A stretch of 64,000 bases of DNA from Dugong dugon (GCA_030035585.1 CM057463.1:133022736-133086735), one strand, 5' to 3'; shown: positions 1 to 11,934, numbered from the stretch's first letter. Program-made: numbers and translations. The notes: generated by a model from the letters alone, not told the origin.

Positions 1-140
1 GCTATGCCTCAGTTTCCTCATTTGTAGAATAAGAATGATAATTATGGTATCTACTCATGGAGTTATCAAGAAGGTTAAATTAGTTAATAACTAGAAAGTG
101 GCTTAGAACAGTTCCTGGGATAGCTGGTGCTTACATGAAT
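1..140 (+). repeat. MIR SINE, 3' half
   Basis: Opens with the MIR core 'cctcagtttcctcatttgt', followed by the usual region of loss of one or two bases per ten and a tail resembling 'cttagaacagttcctggga'. It is truncated by the window edge. Old and diverged. Confidence 0.75.
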
Positions 141-1125
141 TAAGGGACAAAGCTAATAGAGTTAGGTCAGCATGAATGAAAGAGTCCCATTAGACTGGAA
201 GAAGCAAAGATCGCCAGGACTTTCAGGGGTCCTAGAGAATATGAGAAGAAAATTTTCTGTGATCCAGTTCTTTGAACCTATGTAAATGCTTGAAATACAT
301 GAATTAACACAAATCTCAAACATCTTTAAATGTGACACAGCTTTGGCACTGAACTTTGTGAAAGTCATGGATCTATGAGCATCACACATAAGTAATAGAA
401 CTTCTCAGAGACCCAGGAAGTGAAGACAGAAAAAAATCTCACTGTAGTCCAGCCACACCTTGGTTATAATAAATTGGGCTAACTACTGTGCCTACTTCCA
501 GGTGTGTATCCTCATGAGCCTCAGCTGGGAAAACCCAAGCATATCTACCTATTCACTTGAGAAAACTCAACTATCTACCTACTCAGCACTGCACCAGAAC
601 AGCTGAATATGGGTAGAGAACACCACAGTGCTGACTGGACTTTCATTGTACCCATGACTCCAAAATTAAACGGGCTTTTAACACTGCTCACCCTTCCCTC
701 CCCACGTTTTCAGTAGATTTGCAATTTTTACATTGCCTTTCATCAAGTCTTCTAAAGCCCCTCTTCCCACTTAGTCTCAGCTGATGACCTTATATCATAC
801 TTCTTTCAGAAAATAGAAATAGTGATGAACTCTCTCACCTACTCAGCATCAAACCTATCTGCTTCTGTACCTACATTATTTTTTGCTTGATTCCTGTTTC
901 AGTGCATGATGTCTCTACTTCGACAAAAAGTCAGTTCCTCGCCACTTGCAGGCTAGATTCCATCTTGGTTGTTCAAGGTTTTCCTATAGCAATTATTCAC
1001 TGTCTTTCCTACTTATTAACTTCTCCCCATGTGTAGAATCATCCCCAGCAGAATAGAAATGTTTTTTGATATCTCCCATCTTTTAAGAAATACGTAATAT
1101 TGTGTTTCCCTCCAACTAATTTCTG
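141..1125. other. No gene seen; unassigned intergenic DNA
   Basis: No open frame with recognisable protein, no convincing splice-site pair and no clear repeat. It lies beyond the 3' end of the minus-strand gene. Very old repeat may be present below my detection limit. Confidence 0.5.
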
Positions 1126-1129
1126 TTTT

Positions 1130-2645
1130 CTTTTTCTTTCATAGAAAAACTTCTGAAAAATGTAGCCCCTATTTTGGGGCTCCCACCTTCATCGTTCTAT
1201 TAAAAATTGTTTTTTTCTAAGATCAACAGTGATCTCCATGTTGCCAAATTCAAGAATCACATTTGTGTTTTCATCTTGTTTAACCTCAACCTCTCGGCAT
1301 AATGAAAGAATTCCTTCTTTCTTGAAACACTTTTTCTTAATCTCTTTCTGACTCAATCTCCTCTGCTATAAAAAGAGAACTTTACGAATGCCTATGCTTA
1401 CCTACTTCATAGAGTTGATTAAATGAGCTAATACACAAATAGAGTTTAGAATGGTACCTCACATATAATATTTGCTCAGTAAATGGAAGCTATTATTGTT
1501 TTTTAAGTTTACTATCCTCCCCCCACCCCCATTTCAATGCCCACTTCTCAGTGTTGATTTTTGACTCTGCCTTCCCTGTCTGGCTTGTACATGTTGGAGT
1601 GTCCTTAGGATTCAGTCCTACCTTAATGATCCTATCAGGTCCAATGGCTTTCCTTATTATCTATGTGCTGATATTCCAAATTTATATCTCTAGCTCTTAC
1701 CTGACCCTTCTGTTCCCAAGTCATATCCAATTGCCTACTTAACACCTCCATTTTTATATCTAATAAGTATTTCTAATTTAAAATGTCAAAAACAGAATTC
1801 TTAAACTTCCCCCCAAGATTTTTCCATGTTGTAATTGATATAGATTCTCATCTGGTTAGTCAAACACCTCAGTGGCTATGTTTTTGTCACTCTCCACATC
1901 TATTCAAACAATAAGTCCTGGTGGCTCTATCTCTAGAATTATCCTGAATCCCTTCATTTCTCTCCACTCTAGTCATGATGATCTCTTGCCTGACCTACTG
2001 CACAAGGCTTCTAAAAGATCTCCCATCTTCTATTTCTGCTTTTCTAATCTGCAGTTTCTACTCAACAAACAGAGCTCTCTTCAAAACACTCATATCCTGT
2101 CATTTCACTTCTCTGTCAAAACCCTCTGGTTTCCCAAACATCTTACCATGACCTATCCAATCCTATGTCATCTCGGCACCGCCTATATTTTGAGCATGAC
2201 ATACTGCCACTTTCCTCTTGGCTCACTAAGCTTCAGCCTTACTGAACTTTTTCTGTTTCCAAATATGCAAAGCTCATTTCCCACGTAGGGCTTTCGTACT
2301 GCTGTTCTCTCTGCTGGGAATGTCCCTCCTTCAGAATCTCACGTGATGCCCTTTCTTCTTATTCCTCTCTTGGTCTAAATGTCTTCTGTTCTAATAGACT
2401 TCCTGATCACTCAGTTTGAAACATCCTTCTCCAGTGACTTATTATCTAATCACCCTCTCTTAATTTCTTCATGACACTTATCTCAAATCATCTTATTTAT
2501 GCATTTATTTCTTGTTTTATGTTTCTTTTAATTAGAATGCAGTCTTCATGAGACCAGGGATCTTCTTCAATGCTGAGTCCTCATTGACCAGAGAATGCCT
2601 GGCAAACAGTACTTCCTAAATAAATGTTTGTTGAATAATTGAAGG
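1130..2645 (+). repeat. LINE-2 (L2) 3' region, sense
   Basis: The order of conserved L2 blocks is preserved: 'atctccatgttgccaaatt' near 1,235, 'ttggagtgtccttaggatt' near 1,592, the 'ctgatattccaaatttatat' block near 1,668, and the terminal 'aataaatgtttgttgaat' at about 2,620. A MIR interrupts it at about 1,350-1,497. Open frames at 1,551-1,742 and 1,872-2,288 are decayed L2 coding sequence, not host genes. Confidence 0.8.
1350..1497 (+). repeat. MIR SINE within L2
   Basis: Reads 'cttacctacttcatagagtt', then 'gattaaatgagctaatac' and a tail of the form 'tttgctcagtaaatgg', the MIR 3' half in order. L2 continues on both sides. Confidence 0.65.
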
Positions 2646-2915
2646 TTTAAGGGAGATGTTTTTAATAAAGTATAAGAAAAACCAAGGGAAAACCTTATGC
2701 TACTGTTGTTGGCAACACTGAATCTTACAGATACCTTTTTGTTAAAGAATAAATAAACAATACATCATTTAAAGCATAACAACTCCCTCCAAAACCTACC
2801 CCTGGTCTTTGTGGACTTGGGTATGATAAAATATTTGGATATAAGAATACAGAATATTCCTACTAAAGGCTCAAAGAAAGCTTTGTGAAATAGAGAAACT
2901 TGATTTCTCAATTAA

Positions 2916-2921
2916 TTTATT
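2916..2921 (-). promoter_or_regulatory. Polyadenylation signal (AATAAA) of the minus-strand gene
   Basis: The plus strand reads TTTATT here, which is AATAAA on the minus strand, 45 bases past the proposed TGA. The position fits a very short 3' UTR ending near 2,895-2,900. The hexamer is common in AT-rich DNA, so the support is positional. Confidence 0.5.
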
Positions 2922-2965
2922 TCAGGCTTTTGTGACAAGCTAGATAATTGCCTCATTTTCATCAT

Positions 2966-2992
2966 TCATGAGTTGTTGATAATAATCTCTCC
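2966..2992 (-). CDS. Terminal coding exon (G-E-I-I-I-N-N-S-stop) of an unidentified coiled-coil protein gene
   Basis: A pyrimidine-rich tract and acceptor (ttccatgtag) end just before 2,992. In the phase set by the previous exon, eight codons follow and then TGA at 2,966-2,968. Another frame of the same exon reads 16 codons to a TAG near 2,940, but it would need the upstream exon to end one base later. The exon is too short for a function to be inferred. Its acceptor, in-phase stop and nearby AATAAA agree with a gene end here. Confidence 0.55.
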   Translation of the reverse strand, partial: GEIIINNS

Positions 2993-3029
2993 CTACATGG
3001 AAGTGTAAGTGGCAGAAATAAAATATTAC

Positions 3030-3106
3030 CTGTCTCAAAATACTTTGCCAACATGTTATTGCCATTAATATTACATGTAGCAGCTGGATATTTACAGAAG
3101 TAGGGA
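3030..3106 (-). CDS. Penultimate exon, encodes a short hydrophobic segment
   Basis: The acceptor is 'cttcttctatgccag' and the donor 'CAG|gtaata'. With the single base carried over from the exon at 3,322, the 77 bases translate without a stop and end in phase 0. The 26 residues include a hydrophobic run (LLHVILMAITC, about residues 220-230 of the assembled 250). This could be a short C-terminal membrane anchor or simply a buried helix; neighbouring H, Q and R residues make it a weak membrane segment. The other frame, with several cysteines, is open too but phase-incompatible. Confidence 0.6.
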
Positions 3107-3321
3107 CTGGCATAGAAGAAGCCAAGATTTCTCTTCTCATGATTAGTGCTGTGCCATGTATCATTCATGCATTTATTCATTCACTCAGCAAATACACATA
3201 AGTACCTAATTTGTGCCTGGAAAAATGCCTGAATATAAGCAATGAATTAAACAGATTATGCCCACCCGTTTTTGAATACGATACTGAAACAAATCACCAC
3301 TATAACCAATGAAGAACATAC

Positions 3322-3505
3322 CAGAAGTATCATAAATTTGACTAGATGTTACGTGTGGCAGCCATGGAGTATATACTTTCTTCTCTTTTTCATGGAAGGA
3401 TTGAGTTGGTGATGCATACAATACACTGGAGAGGTTCAGTGTATTGTCCAAAGCATAGAGATTATCTTTAAGTTCAGAAAGTTGCAAGAAAACATCTCCC
3501 AACTC
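3322..3505 (-). CDS. Coding exon, helical segment of the unidentified coiled-coil protein
   Basis: 184 bases between a good acceptor (tttactctctag) and a strong donor (CTG|gtatgtt). It begins in phase 0 with Glu and encodes 61 residues plus one base. The first 25 residues carry heptad-like leucines (LGDVFLQLSELKDNLYALD), continuing the helix of the upstream exon. A less ordered, proline- and tyrosine-containing stretch follows. A potential N-glycosylation sequon (N-L-S) lies in LNLSS. Product unknown; clean phase and codon-like composition make this a confident exon. Confidence 0.75.
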
Positions 3506-3745
3506 CTAGAGAGTAAAGTATAATTAGTGAATGTTTAAAAGAAGAATAAAAATGCTCAATCAAAACGATTCCAATAGTATCACATTATGTCTTAAACAGA
3601 AGTTACAAAATGCGTCCAGAGAAAATACTTAATACACAAAATGGTATTTGATAACACATTATAAAGAAAAAGTCTATATTTAAGATAATTTATTAGTTAA
3701 ATTATTTTATTTTATGCTCCCTTCCTACTTTCTTTCAAAAAAAAA

Positions 3746-3944
3746 GTTCCTGTCCAGTCGATTCTGATTCATGGCGACTCCATGTGTGTCAGAGTAGATC
3801 TGTGCTCCATGGGTTTTCAGTGTCTGAATGGGCTCCAACATAGCAACAATTGTGAGAATGGCACAGGACCAGACGGTATTTCATTCTGTTATGCATAGGA
3901 TCACTATGAGTTGGAGATGATTCAAGGCCACCTAACAACAACAA
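3746..3944. repeat. Chimera: antisense AfroSINE-like piece joined to sense RTE 3' end
   Basis: Bases 3,746-3,815 resemble the reverse complement of the SINE tail ('gattctgattcatggcgact'). From about 3,826 the sequence is the RTE 3' end in sense, closing with 'cacctaacaacaacaacaa'. The two halves point in opposite directions without a gap. Confidence 0.65.
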
Positions 3945-4785
3945 CAATCTCTGTCAGTTTGAAAGTTTGCCAGTTCGGGTGAATCTCATCCAGCTCATCC
4001 GAAACAAGGTAAAAAGATGACTAGATTGAATTTTTCAAATAAAGGTTTACAATTAGCATGGTAGTTAGCTCTTTATAGAAATTCTACCATAAAACCTTAT
4101 GAAGCAAATTATTCCGTTAATTTTTCTTGTGGGAATAAATCCAACTAATAAAGAGTTAATATTTAAATTGTTTGAGGCAATTAAACATTTAAAATTAATT
4201 GGCAAATTTTCTATCTTGGGACTCTTAATAATGTACTAGCTATTTAGTCACAAGATATGAATATCTTCTAATGCAAATAGTTTCAAATTCCTCATACCAA
4301 AGAGGTGTTTTGTGGTAAAAGAGAAATCTATGCTTATTGTTCAATGAAAACTGGGAGAAATTATGTGAATTCATTATGTCAGGTGGGTCTGTTAGGATTT
4401 TTGAAATGACAAACAGAATTCTCTACTGAACTTGAGGTATTTTTATATACCTTGAACATATTGTTTCATATGGAAACACATTATTGAAGAATTGAAGAAT
4501 GAGACACTGTGGACAATGTTTTACTAAATTATGATTTCCTTGCTGTGCTGAGAAGTAATTTTTCTAACAGAAGCCAGAGGTCAAATGGCTAAAAGCTGTA
4601 GTGCTGTTAACTATAAACCATCCTTTGGTGACATCTAGTGGAGAAATATAGATTTGTTTATTTTCTCCTTTCAGGGTTTTAAGATGTCAATACTGTCTAT
4701 AATCTTGAGAGATGCTAAGATTAGCTGGAGATTGGAATAAAATGGAGAAATTTAGTAAACTTTTTAAAGCAAACTACCTTAAAAC
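3945..4785. other. Unassigned intronic sequence
   Basis: AT-rich. I see no coding exon, RNA gene or clear repeat here. Confidence 0.45.
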
Positions 4786-4789
4786 TACC

Positions 4790-5215
4790 TTTCACCTCAT
4801 ACGCATGAGAAAGCTGGACAATGAATAAGGAAAACTGAAGAAATGATGCATTTGAATTACGGCGTTGGTGAAGAATATTGACTATACCATGGACTGCCAG
4901 AGGAACAAATCTGTCTTGGAAGAAGTACAGCCAGAATGCTCCTTAGAAGCGAGGATGGTGAGACTTTGCCTCATGTACTTTGGACACGTTATCAGGAGGG
5001 ACTACTCCCTGGAGAAGGAATCATTCTTGGTAAAGTAGAGAGAGAGTTACGGAAAAAGAGGAAGACCCTCAATGAGACGGATTGACACAGTGGCTGCAAC
5101 AATGGGCTCAAACATAACAATGATTATGCGTTTGGTGCAGGACCAGGCAGTATTCCTTCTGTTGTACATAGGGTCGCTATGAGTCGGAATTGACTCAATG
5201 GTACCTAACAACCAC
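4790..5215 (+). repeat. RTE-clade LINE 3' fragment
   Basis: Starts within 'gagaaagctggacaatgaat', passes through 'ccagaatgctccttagaagc' and 'agaggaagaccctcaatgag', and ends with 'ggtacctaacaaccacaacc'. It is colinear with 27,000-27,390. The encoded C-terminal region of the RTE protein is broken by stops. Confidence 0.85.
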
Positions 5216-5452
5216 AACCTTAAAGCTGTTTTAGAACAAAGGGGAAGATGGAAAAAAGCAGAAAAAACTTTTACACTTTATTATGAGAAATTCGTGTGAA
5301 GAATAAAATTTAAAGGAGTGTGTTCACCAGCTCATACTATATATTTCTTTCTGAAATTATGTTTATCTAATGTGGATATGCTCCAATTCTGAGGAGAATT
5401 AGCACATTTGCTTGATCTGATTACATAAATTCCAGTAATGTGAACTTCTAAG

Positions 5453-5691
5453 AAGGAACCCCGGTGGCACAGTGGTTGAGCACTCGGCTGCTAATCGGAA
5501 GGTCAGCGGTTCAGACTCACCAGCCACTCCATGGGAGAAAGATGTGACAGTCTGCTTCTTTAAAGATTTAAAGTATTGGAAACCCTATGGGGGCAGTTCT
5601 ACTCTGTCCTATAGGGCAGTTCTACTCTGTCTTATAGGGTCGCTATGAGTCAGAATCGACTCGATGGTAATGGGTTTGGTTTGGTTTTTGG
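5453..5691 (+). repeat. AfroSINE, long form, with internal 23-bp tandem duplication
   Basis: A full copy with A-box-like (cagtggttgagcactcgg) and B-box-like motifs and a T-rich 'gggtttggtttggttttt' tail. It is flanked by a repeat of about 10 bp ('acttctaaga', near 5,445 and 5,697), a target-site duplication. The block 'gggcagttctactctgtc' plus five bases occurs twice head to tail (5,591-5,613 and 5,614-5,636). Confidence 0.9.
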
Positions 5692-5856
5692 TATGGACTT
5701 CTAAGAGAACTGAAATAATAACCAATAGAGGACCTGTGCTTGCATTTTCTATTTTCCATATTCTGCCATTATCCATATTTATACTTTGGAGATGACTGAG
5801 AGAAAATATCCTTATAATTAATGGCTGAAAATTTTGTTGAACTAGGCACCCATTAA

Positions 5857-6055
5857 GGAGCCCTGGTTGCGAAAAGGTTAAGTGCTCAACTGCTAATCGA
5901 AAGTTTGGCAGTTCAAACCCACACAGCCACTCTGTGGGAGAAAGATACGGCAATCTGCTCCCATAAAGATTACAGCCTAGAAAACCTTATGGGGCAGTTC
6001 TACTCTGTCACATGGGCTCAATATGGAATGGACTCCATGAGATACAATAACAACA
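5857..6055 (+). repeat. AfroSINE, long form
   Basis: Has the head 'ggagccctggttgcgaaaag' and the central 'aaagattacagcctagaaaa' block. An imperfect duplication (ggcacccatt / ggtgcccatt) flanks it. Confidence 0.88.
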
Positions 6056-6189
6056 GGTGCCCATTTTTACATGTTTATTTAAGCAAAATAACACGTCAAA
6101 CGAACAGATCTGATTTTTTTTAGGCTGTAAGGGATGCAAATTGATTATATTTTAACAAATCAACGCATCTAGAACTTGAGTCAGCATGC

Positions 6190-6370
6190 TTCATTGGCAG
6201 AGACACTGTGCTGGAGAGGCTGTATTTACTGTCAGAGCCTGTATTTAGATGTCTATACACCAACAGGAATTGGGGCAAATTATTTAACATCTTTAAACCT
6301 CGATTACCTCATTTTCAAAATGAAAAAAAAAAATTGGATTAGATAAACTCGAAGTTCTCTTTGAATCTCG
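6190..6370 (+). repeat. MIR-like SINE
   Basis: Shows the MIR order: a degenerate region, 'gggcaaattatttaacatct', then 'cctcattttcaaaatgaa'. Strongly diverged. The next 450 bases hold nothing I can name. Confidence 0.5.
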
Positions 6371-6832
6371 ACCTTCTGTGGTTTTTATATGATCATCTAT
6401 TTGTCTTATTTACTCTTTGGAACCTAATACTACCAAGGAGTAGAAAAAGAATCACGATTATATTTCTCAAGGCTTTGTCCACATAGTACAAGTCGAATTG
6501 GGATTTTGTTAATTCTGTAGTTAATTTAATTACTTTAGTCATTTAAATCCAAACTCAATTTTTCATAGTCTCATTTACCTACATTAGTGTGTTTATATTG
6601 ATTAAATTAAATGTTTGGTCTCCACTTTGCTATGTTGACTTAGCCCTGTGAACCGACACAGAAATAAAAAAGAGTATATAGTAATGTGAGCTACTATAAT
6701 TTCTCAGGTGACCTATATGTTGTCTTTATATTAAGTAAGCTGCATTACGTTTATCATAGTGTAAATGAACAATTAAATATTTGAACTACATGTCCAAAAT
6801 TTTAAGGACAGTTATTATTTTTATTAATTCAT

Positions 6833-7080
6833 TAGAAAAATATTTACTGAGTGCCTACTATGTGCCAAGTACATTGTATTAGGGAGACAGTGGTGCATAG
6901 CAGGCACAAACCCTCATGGCTCACACGGTCAGTCTATCTGGAAAATTGGCATTGATATAATTAAAACTATGATGTCATAAATGGAGTCAGGCAAGATGCT
7001 ATGGGAATTTATAACAGGAGACTCTGATTTTGTCAGAAAATGTAGGATACATTTTTAAAAGGTATATTTTATCTAATACT
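6833..7080 (-). repeat. LINE-2 3' end, antisense
   Basis: The plus strand reads 'tgagtgcctactatgtgcca' and then a gap-ridden 'ggctcacacggtcagtctat' region, the reverse of the L2 terminus. It stops at the L1 insertion site. Confidence 0.7.
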
Positions 7081-8265
7081 TCCAAAAACAAGGTTTTTTT
7101 TTTTTTTTTTTACCGTTTTTTGAAAATTTTTTTTCCATACAAAAATTTATACATACATTGTTATGTGACTCTAGTTACTCTCCCCATACTGTGACAGCAC
7201 ACTCCTCCTTTCCACCCCTGATTCCCCGTGTCCATTCAACTAGCTCTTAACCCTCTCTGCCTTCCAGTCTCACCTCCGGACAGAAGCTGCCCGTTTAGTC
7301 TCTTGTGTCTGCTTGAGCTAAGAGGCACACTCCTCAGGAGTATTTCTTTATGTCCCACAGTCCAGTCCAATCCCTGTCTGAAGAGTTGGCCTCAGAAATT
7401 GTTTTAGTTCTAGGCTGGTAGAGAATGCAAGGGCTATGCTTTCTGGCATTCCTCCAGTCTCAGTCTGACCATTAAGTCTGGTCTTCTTACTAGAAGTTGA
7501 GTTCTGCACCCCACCTTTCTCCTGCTCCAGCCGGGACTCTCTGTTGTGTTCTGTGTCAGGGCTGACATTGGTAGTAGCCAGGCACCATCTAGTTCTTCTG
7601 GTATCAGGCTGATGAAGTCTCTGGTTTATGTGGCCCTTTCTGTGTCTTGGGCTAATACTTTCCTTGTGTCTTTGGTGTTCTTCATTCCCCCTTACTCCAG
7701 GTGGTTGGGACCAATTGATGCATCTTAGATGGCTGCTTACAAGCTTTTGAGATCCCAGACGCCACTCACCAAGGTAGAATGTAGAACACTGACTTTATAA
7801 ACTGTGTTATGCCAAATGAGATAGATGTTCCCCGAGACCATGGTCCCCACAGCCCTCTGCCCAGCAATTCAGTCCCTCAGGGAGTTTGGATGTGTCTACG
7901 GAACTTCCATGACCTTTCCTTGTACAAGCTGTGCTGGTTTCCCCAGTATTGTGTACTGTCTCACCCTTCACTCAAGATACCAATTATCTATTGTCAGTTT
8001 AGTATTCCCTCTCACCATGCCCATCCCTCCTAACCAACAAAAATTGTTACTTTTTGTGTGGAAATTTTTTCATCAGTTTTTACAATAGAGATCTCATACA
8101 CTATTTGTCCTTTTGTGATCGACTTATTTCACTCAGCATAATGTCCTCCAGTTTCATCCATGTTATGAGATGCTTCACAGATTCATCATTGTTCTTTATC
8201 ATTGCATAATACTCCATTGTGTGTACATACCTTAGTTTGTTTATCCATTCATCTGTTGATGGGCA

Positions 8266-11200
8266 TCAAGGTTGTTTCCATCTTTTTGCTATTGTGAACA
8301 ATGCTGCCATGAACATGGGTGTGCATATGTCTATTCCTGTGACAGCTCTTATTTCTCTAGGGTATATTCTTAGGAGTGGAATTGCTGGATTGTATGGTAT
8401 TTCTATTTCTAGCTTTCTAAGGAAGTGCCATATCATTTTCCAAAATGCCTGTATCATTTTGCATTCCCACGAGCAGTGCATAAGAGTTCCGATCTCCCCA
8501 CAGCCTCTCCAACATTTGTTATTCCAAGTGTTTTTGATTCCTGCTGGTAATGCCAGGGTGAGATGGTATATCATTGTGGTTTTAATTTGCATTTCTCTAA
8601 CGGCTAGTGAACGTGAGCATTTCCTCATGTGTCTGTTGGCCACTTGAATGTATTCTTTGGTGAAGTGTCTGTTCATTTCCTTTGCCCATTTTTTAATAGG
8701 ATTATTTGTCTTTTTGTTGTAGAAGTGTTGGGTTTTCTTGTAGATTATGGAGATTAGACCTTTGTTTGACTTGTACTGTCCAAAAAATTTTCCAGTCTAT
8801 AGGTTTTCTTTTTAATCTTTTGGTGAAGTCTTTTGAAGAGCATAGGTGTTTGATTTTTAGAAGATCCTAATAATCTAGCTTATCTTCTGGGGTTTGTGTG
8901 TTGATGGTTATGTTAGTATCCTGTTAATGCCGTGTATTAGGGCCTGTAGCGTTGGTCTTATTTTTTCTTCTATGAACTTTATAGTTTTAGGCTTTATATT
9001 TAGGTCAATGATCCATTTTGAATTAATTTTTCTATATGGTGTGAGGTATGGGTCCTGTTTCATTTTTTTGCAGATGGATACCCAGTTTTGCCAGTGCCAT
9101 TTGTTAAAAAGACTGTCTTTTCCCCATTTGATGGACTTTGGGCCCTTGTCGAAGATCAGGTGACCATAGGTGGATGGATTTACATCTGGGTTCTCAATTC
9201 TGTTCCTTTGGTCAATGTATCTGTCGTTGTACCAGTTCCAGGCTGTTTTGACTACTATAGCTGTATAGCAGGTTCTGAAGTCAGGTAGTGTGAGTCCTCC
9301 AACTTTATTCTTCTTCTTCAGTAGTGCTTTACTTATTCGAGGCTTCTTCCCTTTCCATATAAAGTTAATGATTAGTTTTTCCATCTCTTTGAAGAATGTT
9401 GTTGGTGTTTGTGTCGGGATTGCATTGTATTTGTAAATTGCTTTGGGTAGAATTGTCATTTTCACAATGTTCAATCTATCTATCCATGAGCATGGTATGT
9501 TTTTCCATTTATGTAGATCCCTTTGGGTTTCATGCAGTAGTGTTTTGTAGTTTTCTTTGTATAGGTCTTTTACATCCCTGGTTAGATTTATTCCTAAGTA
9601 TTTTATTTTTTTAGGGGCTATTATACATGGTATTGTTTTCCTGATTTCCTTTTCATCATTCTCTTCATTGGTGTATAGGAATCCAACTGATTTTTGTATG
9701 TTTCTCTTGTATCCTGCTACTCTCCTGAATCTTTCTATCTGTTCCAGTAGATTTCTTGTGGAGTCTTTAGGGTTTTCTATGTATAGTATCATATCATCTG
9801 CAAACAGGGACGGTTTAACTTCTTCATTACCTGTTTGGATGCCCTTTATTTCTTTTTCTTGCCTTATTGCTCTAGCTAGAACTTCCAGCACAATGTTAAA
9901 TACGAGTGGTGATAAAGGCCATCCTTGTCTTGTTCCTGTTTTCAAGGGGAATGTTGTCAGCCTCTCTCCATTAAGAATGATGTTGGCTGTTGTTTTTGCA
10001 TAGATGCCCTTTATTATGTTGAGAAATTTCCCTTGTATATCTATTTTATTGAGAGTTTTTATTGGGAATGGGTGTTGGACTTTGTCAAATGCCTTTTCTG
10101 CATCAATTAAGATGATCATGTGATTCTTTTATTTCCTTTTATTTATGTGGTGGATTAAGTTGATTGATTTTCTATTGTTGAACCATCCTTGCATACCTGG
10201 TATGAATCCTACTTGGTCATGGTATATTATTTTTTTGATATGATGCTGAATTCTATTGGCCAGAATTTTGTTGAGAATTTTTGCATCTATATTCATGAGA
10301 GATGTTAGTCTGTAATTTTCTTTTTTTGTAGTGCCTTTGTCTGGTTTTGGTATCAGAGTTATGCTGGATTCATAGAATGAATTTGGAAGTGTTGGTTCCT
10401 TTTCTATGCTTTGAAATAGTTTGAGTAGTACTGGTACAAGCTCTTCTCTGAATGTTTTGTAGAATTCTCCAGTGAAGCCATCTGGGCTAAGGCATTTTTT
10501 TGTTTGGAGTTTTTTTTATTACCTTTTCAATCTCTTCTCTTGTTATGGGTCTGTTCAAATTTTCAGCATCACTTTGTTGTAGTTTTGGTAGGTAGTGTTT
10601 TTCTAGAAATTTATCCATTTCCTCTAGGTTTTCAAATTTGTTGGAGTATAGTTTTTCATAATATTCTGTTATGATCCTTTTTATTTTAGTTGGGTCTGTT
10701 GTAATGTTGCCCATTTCATTTCTTATTTGGGTTATTTGCATCCTCTCCTGTTTTTCTTTTGTCAGTCTGGCCAGTGGTTTGTCGATTTTGTTGATTCTTT
10801 CAAAGAATCAGCTTTTGGTTTTGCTGATTCTTTCTATTGTTTTTCTATTCTCTATTTCATTTATTTCTGCTCTGGTCTTTATTATTTCCTTTCTTCTCAT
10901 GACTGTGGGCTTTTTTTGCTATTCTCTTTCTATTTGTTTGAGTTCTGTAGTTAATGTTTTGATTTTGTCCCTTTCTTCTTTTTTGATGTGTGCATCTATT
11001 GCTATAAATTGTCCTTTGAGGACTGCCTTTGCTGTGTCCCAAATGTTTTGGTATGATGTGTTTTCATTCTCGTTTGATTCTAGGAATTTTTTTATTCCAT
11101 CTCTGATTTTTTCTATTACCCAGTAGTTTTTAAGCAGGGTGTTATTCAGTTTCCATGTAATTAATTTTTTTTTCCTTGCTCTTTCTGTTGTTAATTTCTA

Positions 11201-11934
11201 CCTTGATGGCATTATGGTTAGAGAAGAGACTTTGAATTATCTCAACATTTTGGATCTTGTTGAGGATTTCTCTGTAGCCTAAGATGTGGTCTATTCTGGA
11301 GAACGTTCCATGTGCTTTGGAAAAGAATGTGTACTTTGTAGCTGTTGGATGAAGTGTTCCATATTTGTCTATGAGGTCAAGTTGGCTGATTGTGCCCTTA
11401 GGTCTTCTGTATCTTTGCTGAGTTTCCTTTTAGATGTTCTGTCCTTTACCGAGAATGGGGTGTTGAAGTCTCCTACTATTATTGTGGAACTGTCAATTTC
11501 TCTTTTTAGTGCTGTTAGAGTTTGTTTTATGTATTTTGGAGCCCTGTCATGAGGTGCGTAGATGCTTTTTATGGTTATGTCTTCATGATGGATCATCCCC
11601 TTAATCATTATATAGTGTCCTTCTTTGTCTTTTATGGTAGATTTTGTTTTAAAGTCTATTTTGTCTGAGATTAGAATTGCCACTCCTGCTCTTTTTTGGT
11701 AGTTGTTAGCTAGATATATTTTTTCCCAACCTTTTATTTTTAATAAATTCACGTCTTTGTTTCTAAGGTGTGTCTCTTGTAGACAGCATATTGATGGATC
11801 CTGTTTTTTTCTATCCATTCTTTCACTCTCTGTCTCTTTATGGGTGCATTGAGTCCATTTACATCCAATGTAATTATTGATAGGTGTGAGTTTATTGCTG
11901 TCATTTTGTAGTGCTTTTTTTGTGGTGCTGACAT
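8266..11934 (-). pseudogene. L1 ORF2 (endonuclease-reverse transcriptase), disrupted
   Basis: The encoded protein would nick target DNA and copy L1 RNA into it. The N-terminal apurinic-like endonuclease is at 11,934-11,369, with the motifs SHLSIITL-VNGLN, QETH and VGDFN, and a frame change near 11,750-11,818. A stretch at 10,741-10,487 (linker before the RT) is followed by the RT core at 10,119-8,908, a 403-codon open frame with [12 protein letters not shown] and the catalytic FADDM. The C-terminal zinc-knuckle-like C-x3-C...H-x4-C (CWRGC ... HCSWEC) lies at 8,676-8,266. Frameshifts and stops separate these blocks, so the element cannot make ORF2p, although the intact RT block suggests moderate age. 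Antisense open frames over this region are shadows. Confidence 0.92.

Noticed and set aside
1872-2288. A 138-codon plus-strand open frame
   Set aside because: It lies within a colinear LINE-2 and is degenerate L2 sequence.
2940-3180. Single long minus-strand open frames read as one gene
   Set aside because: They cross a strong donor and acceptor. The exon model with an intron at 2,993-3,029 would leave only 37 bases, far too short for an ordinary spliceosomal intron. This leaves real doubt: either the 3,030 donor or the 2,992 acceptor is wrong, or the terminal exon reads through the donor. I kept both exons as the in-phase proposal, at reduced confidence, and reject only the single-frame Met-start reading.
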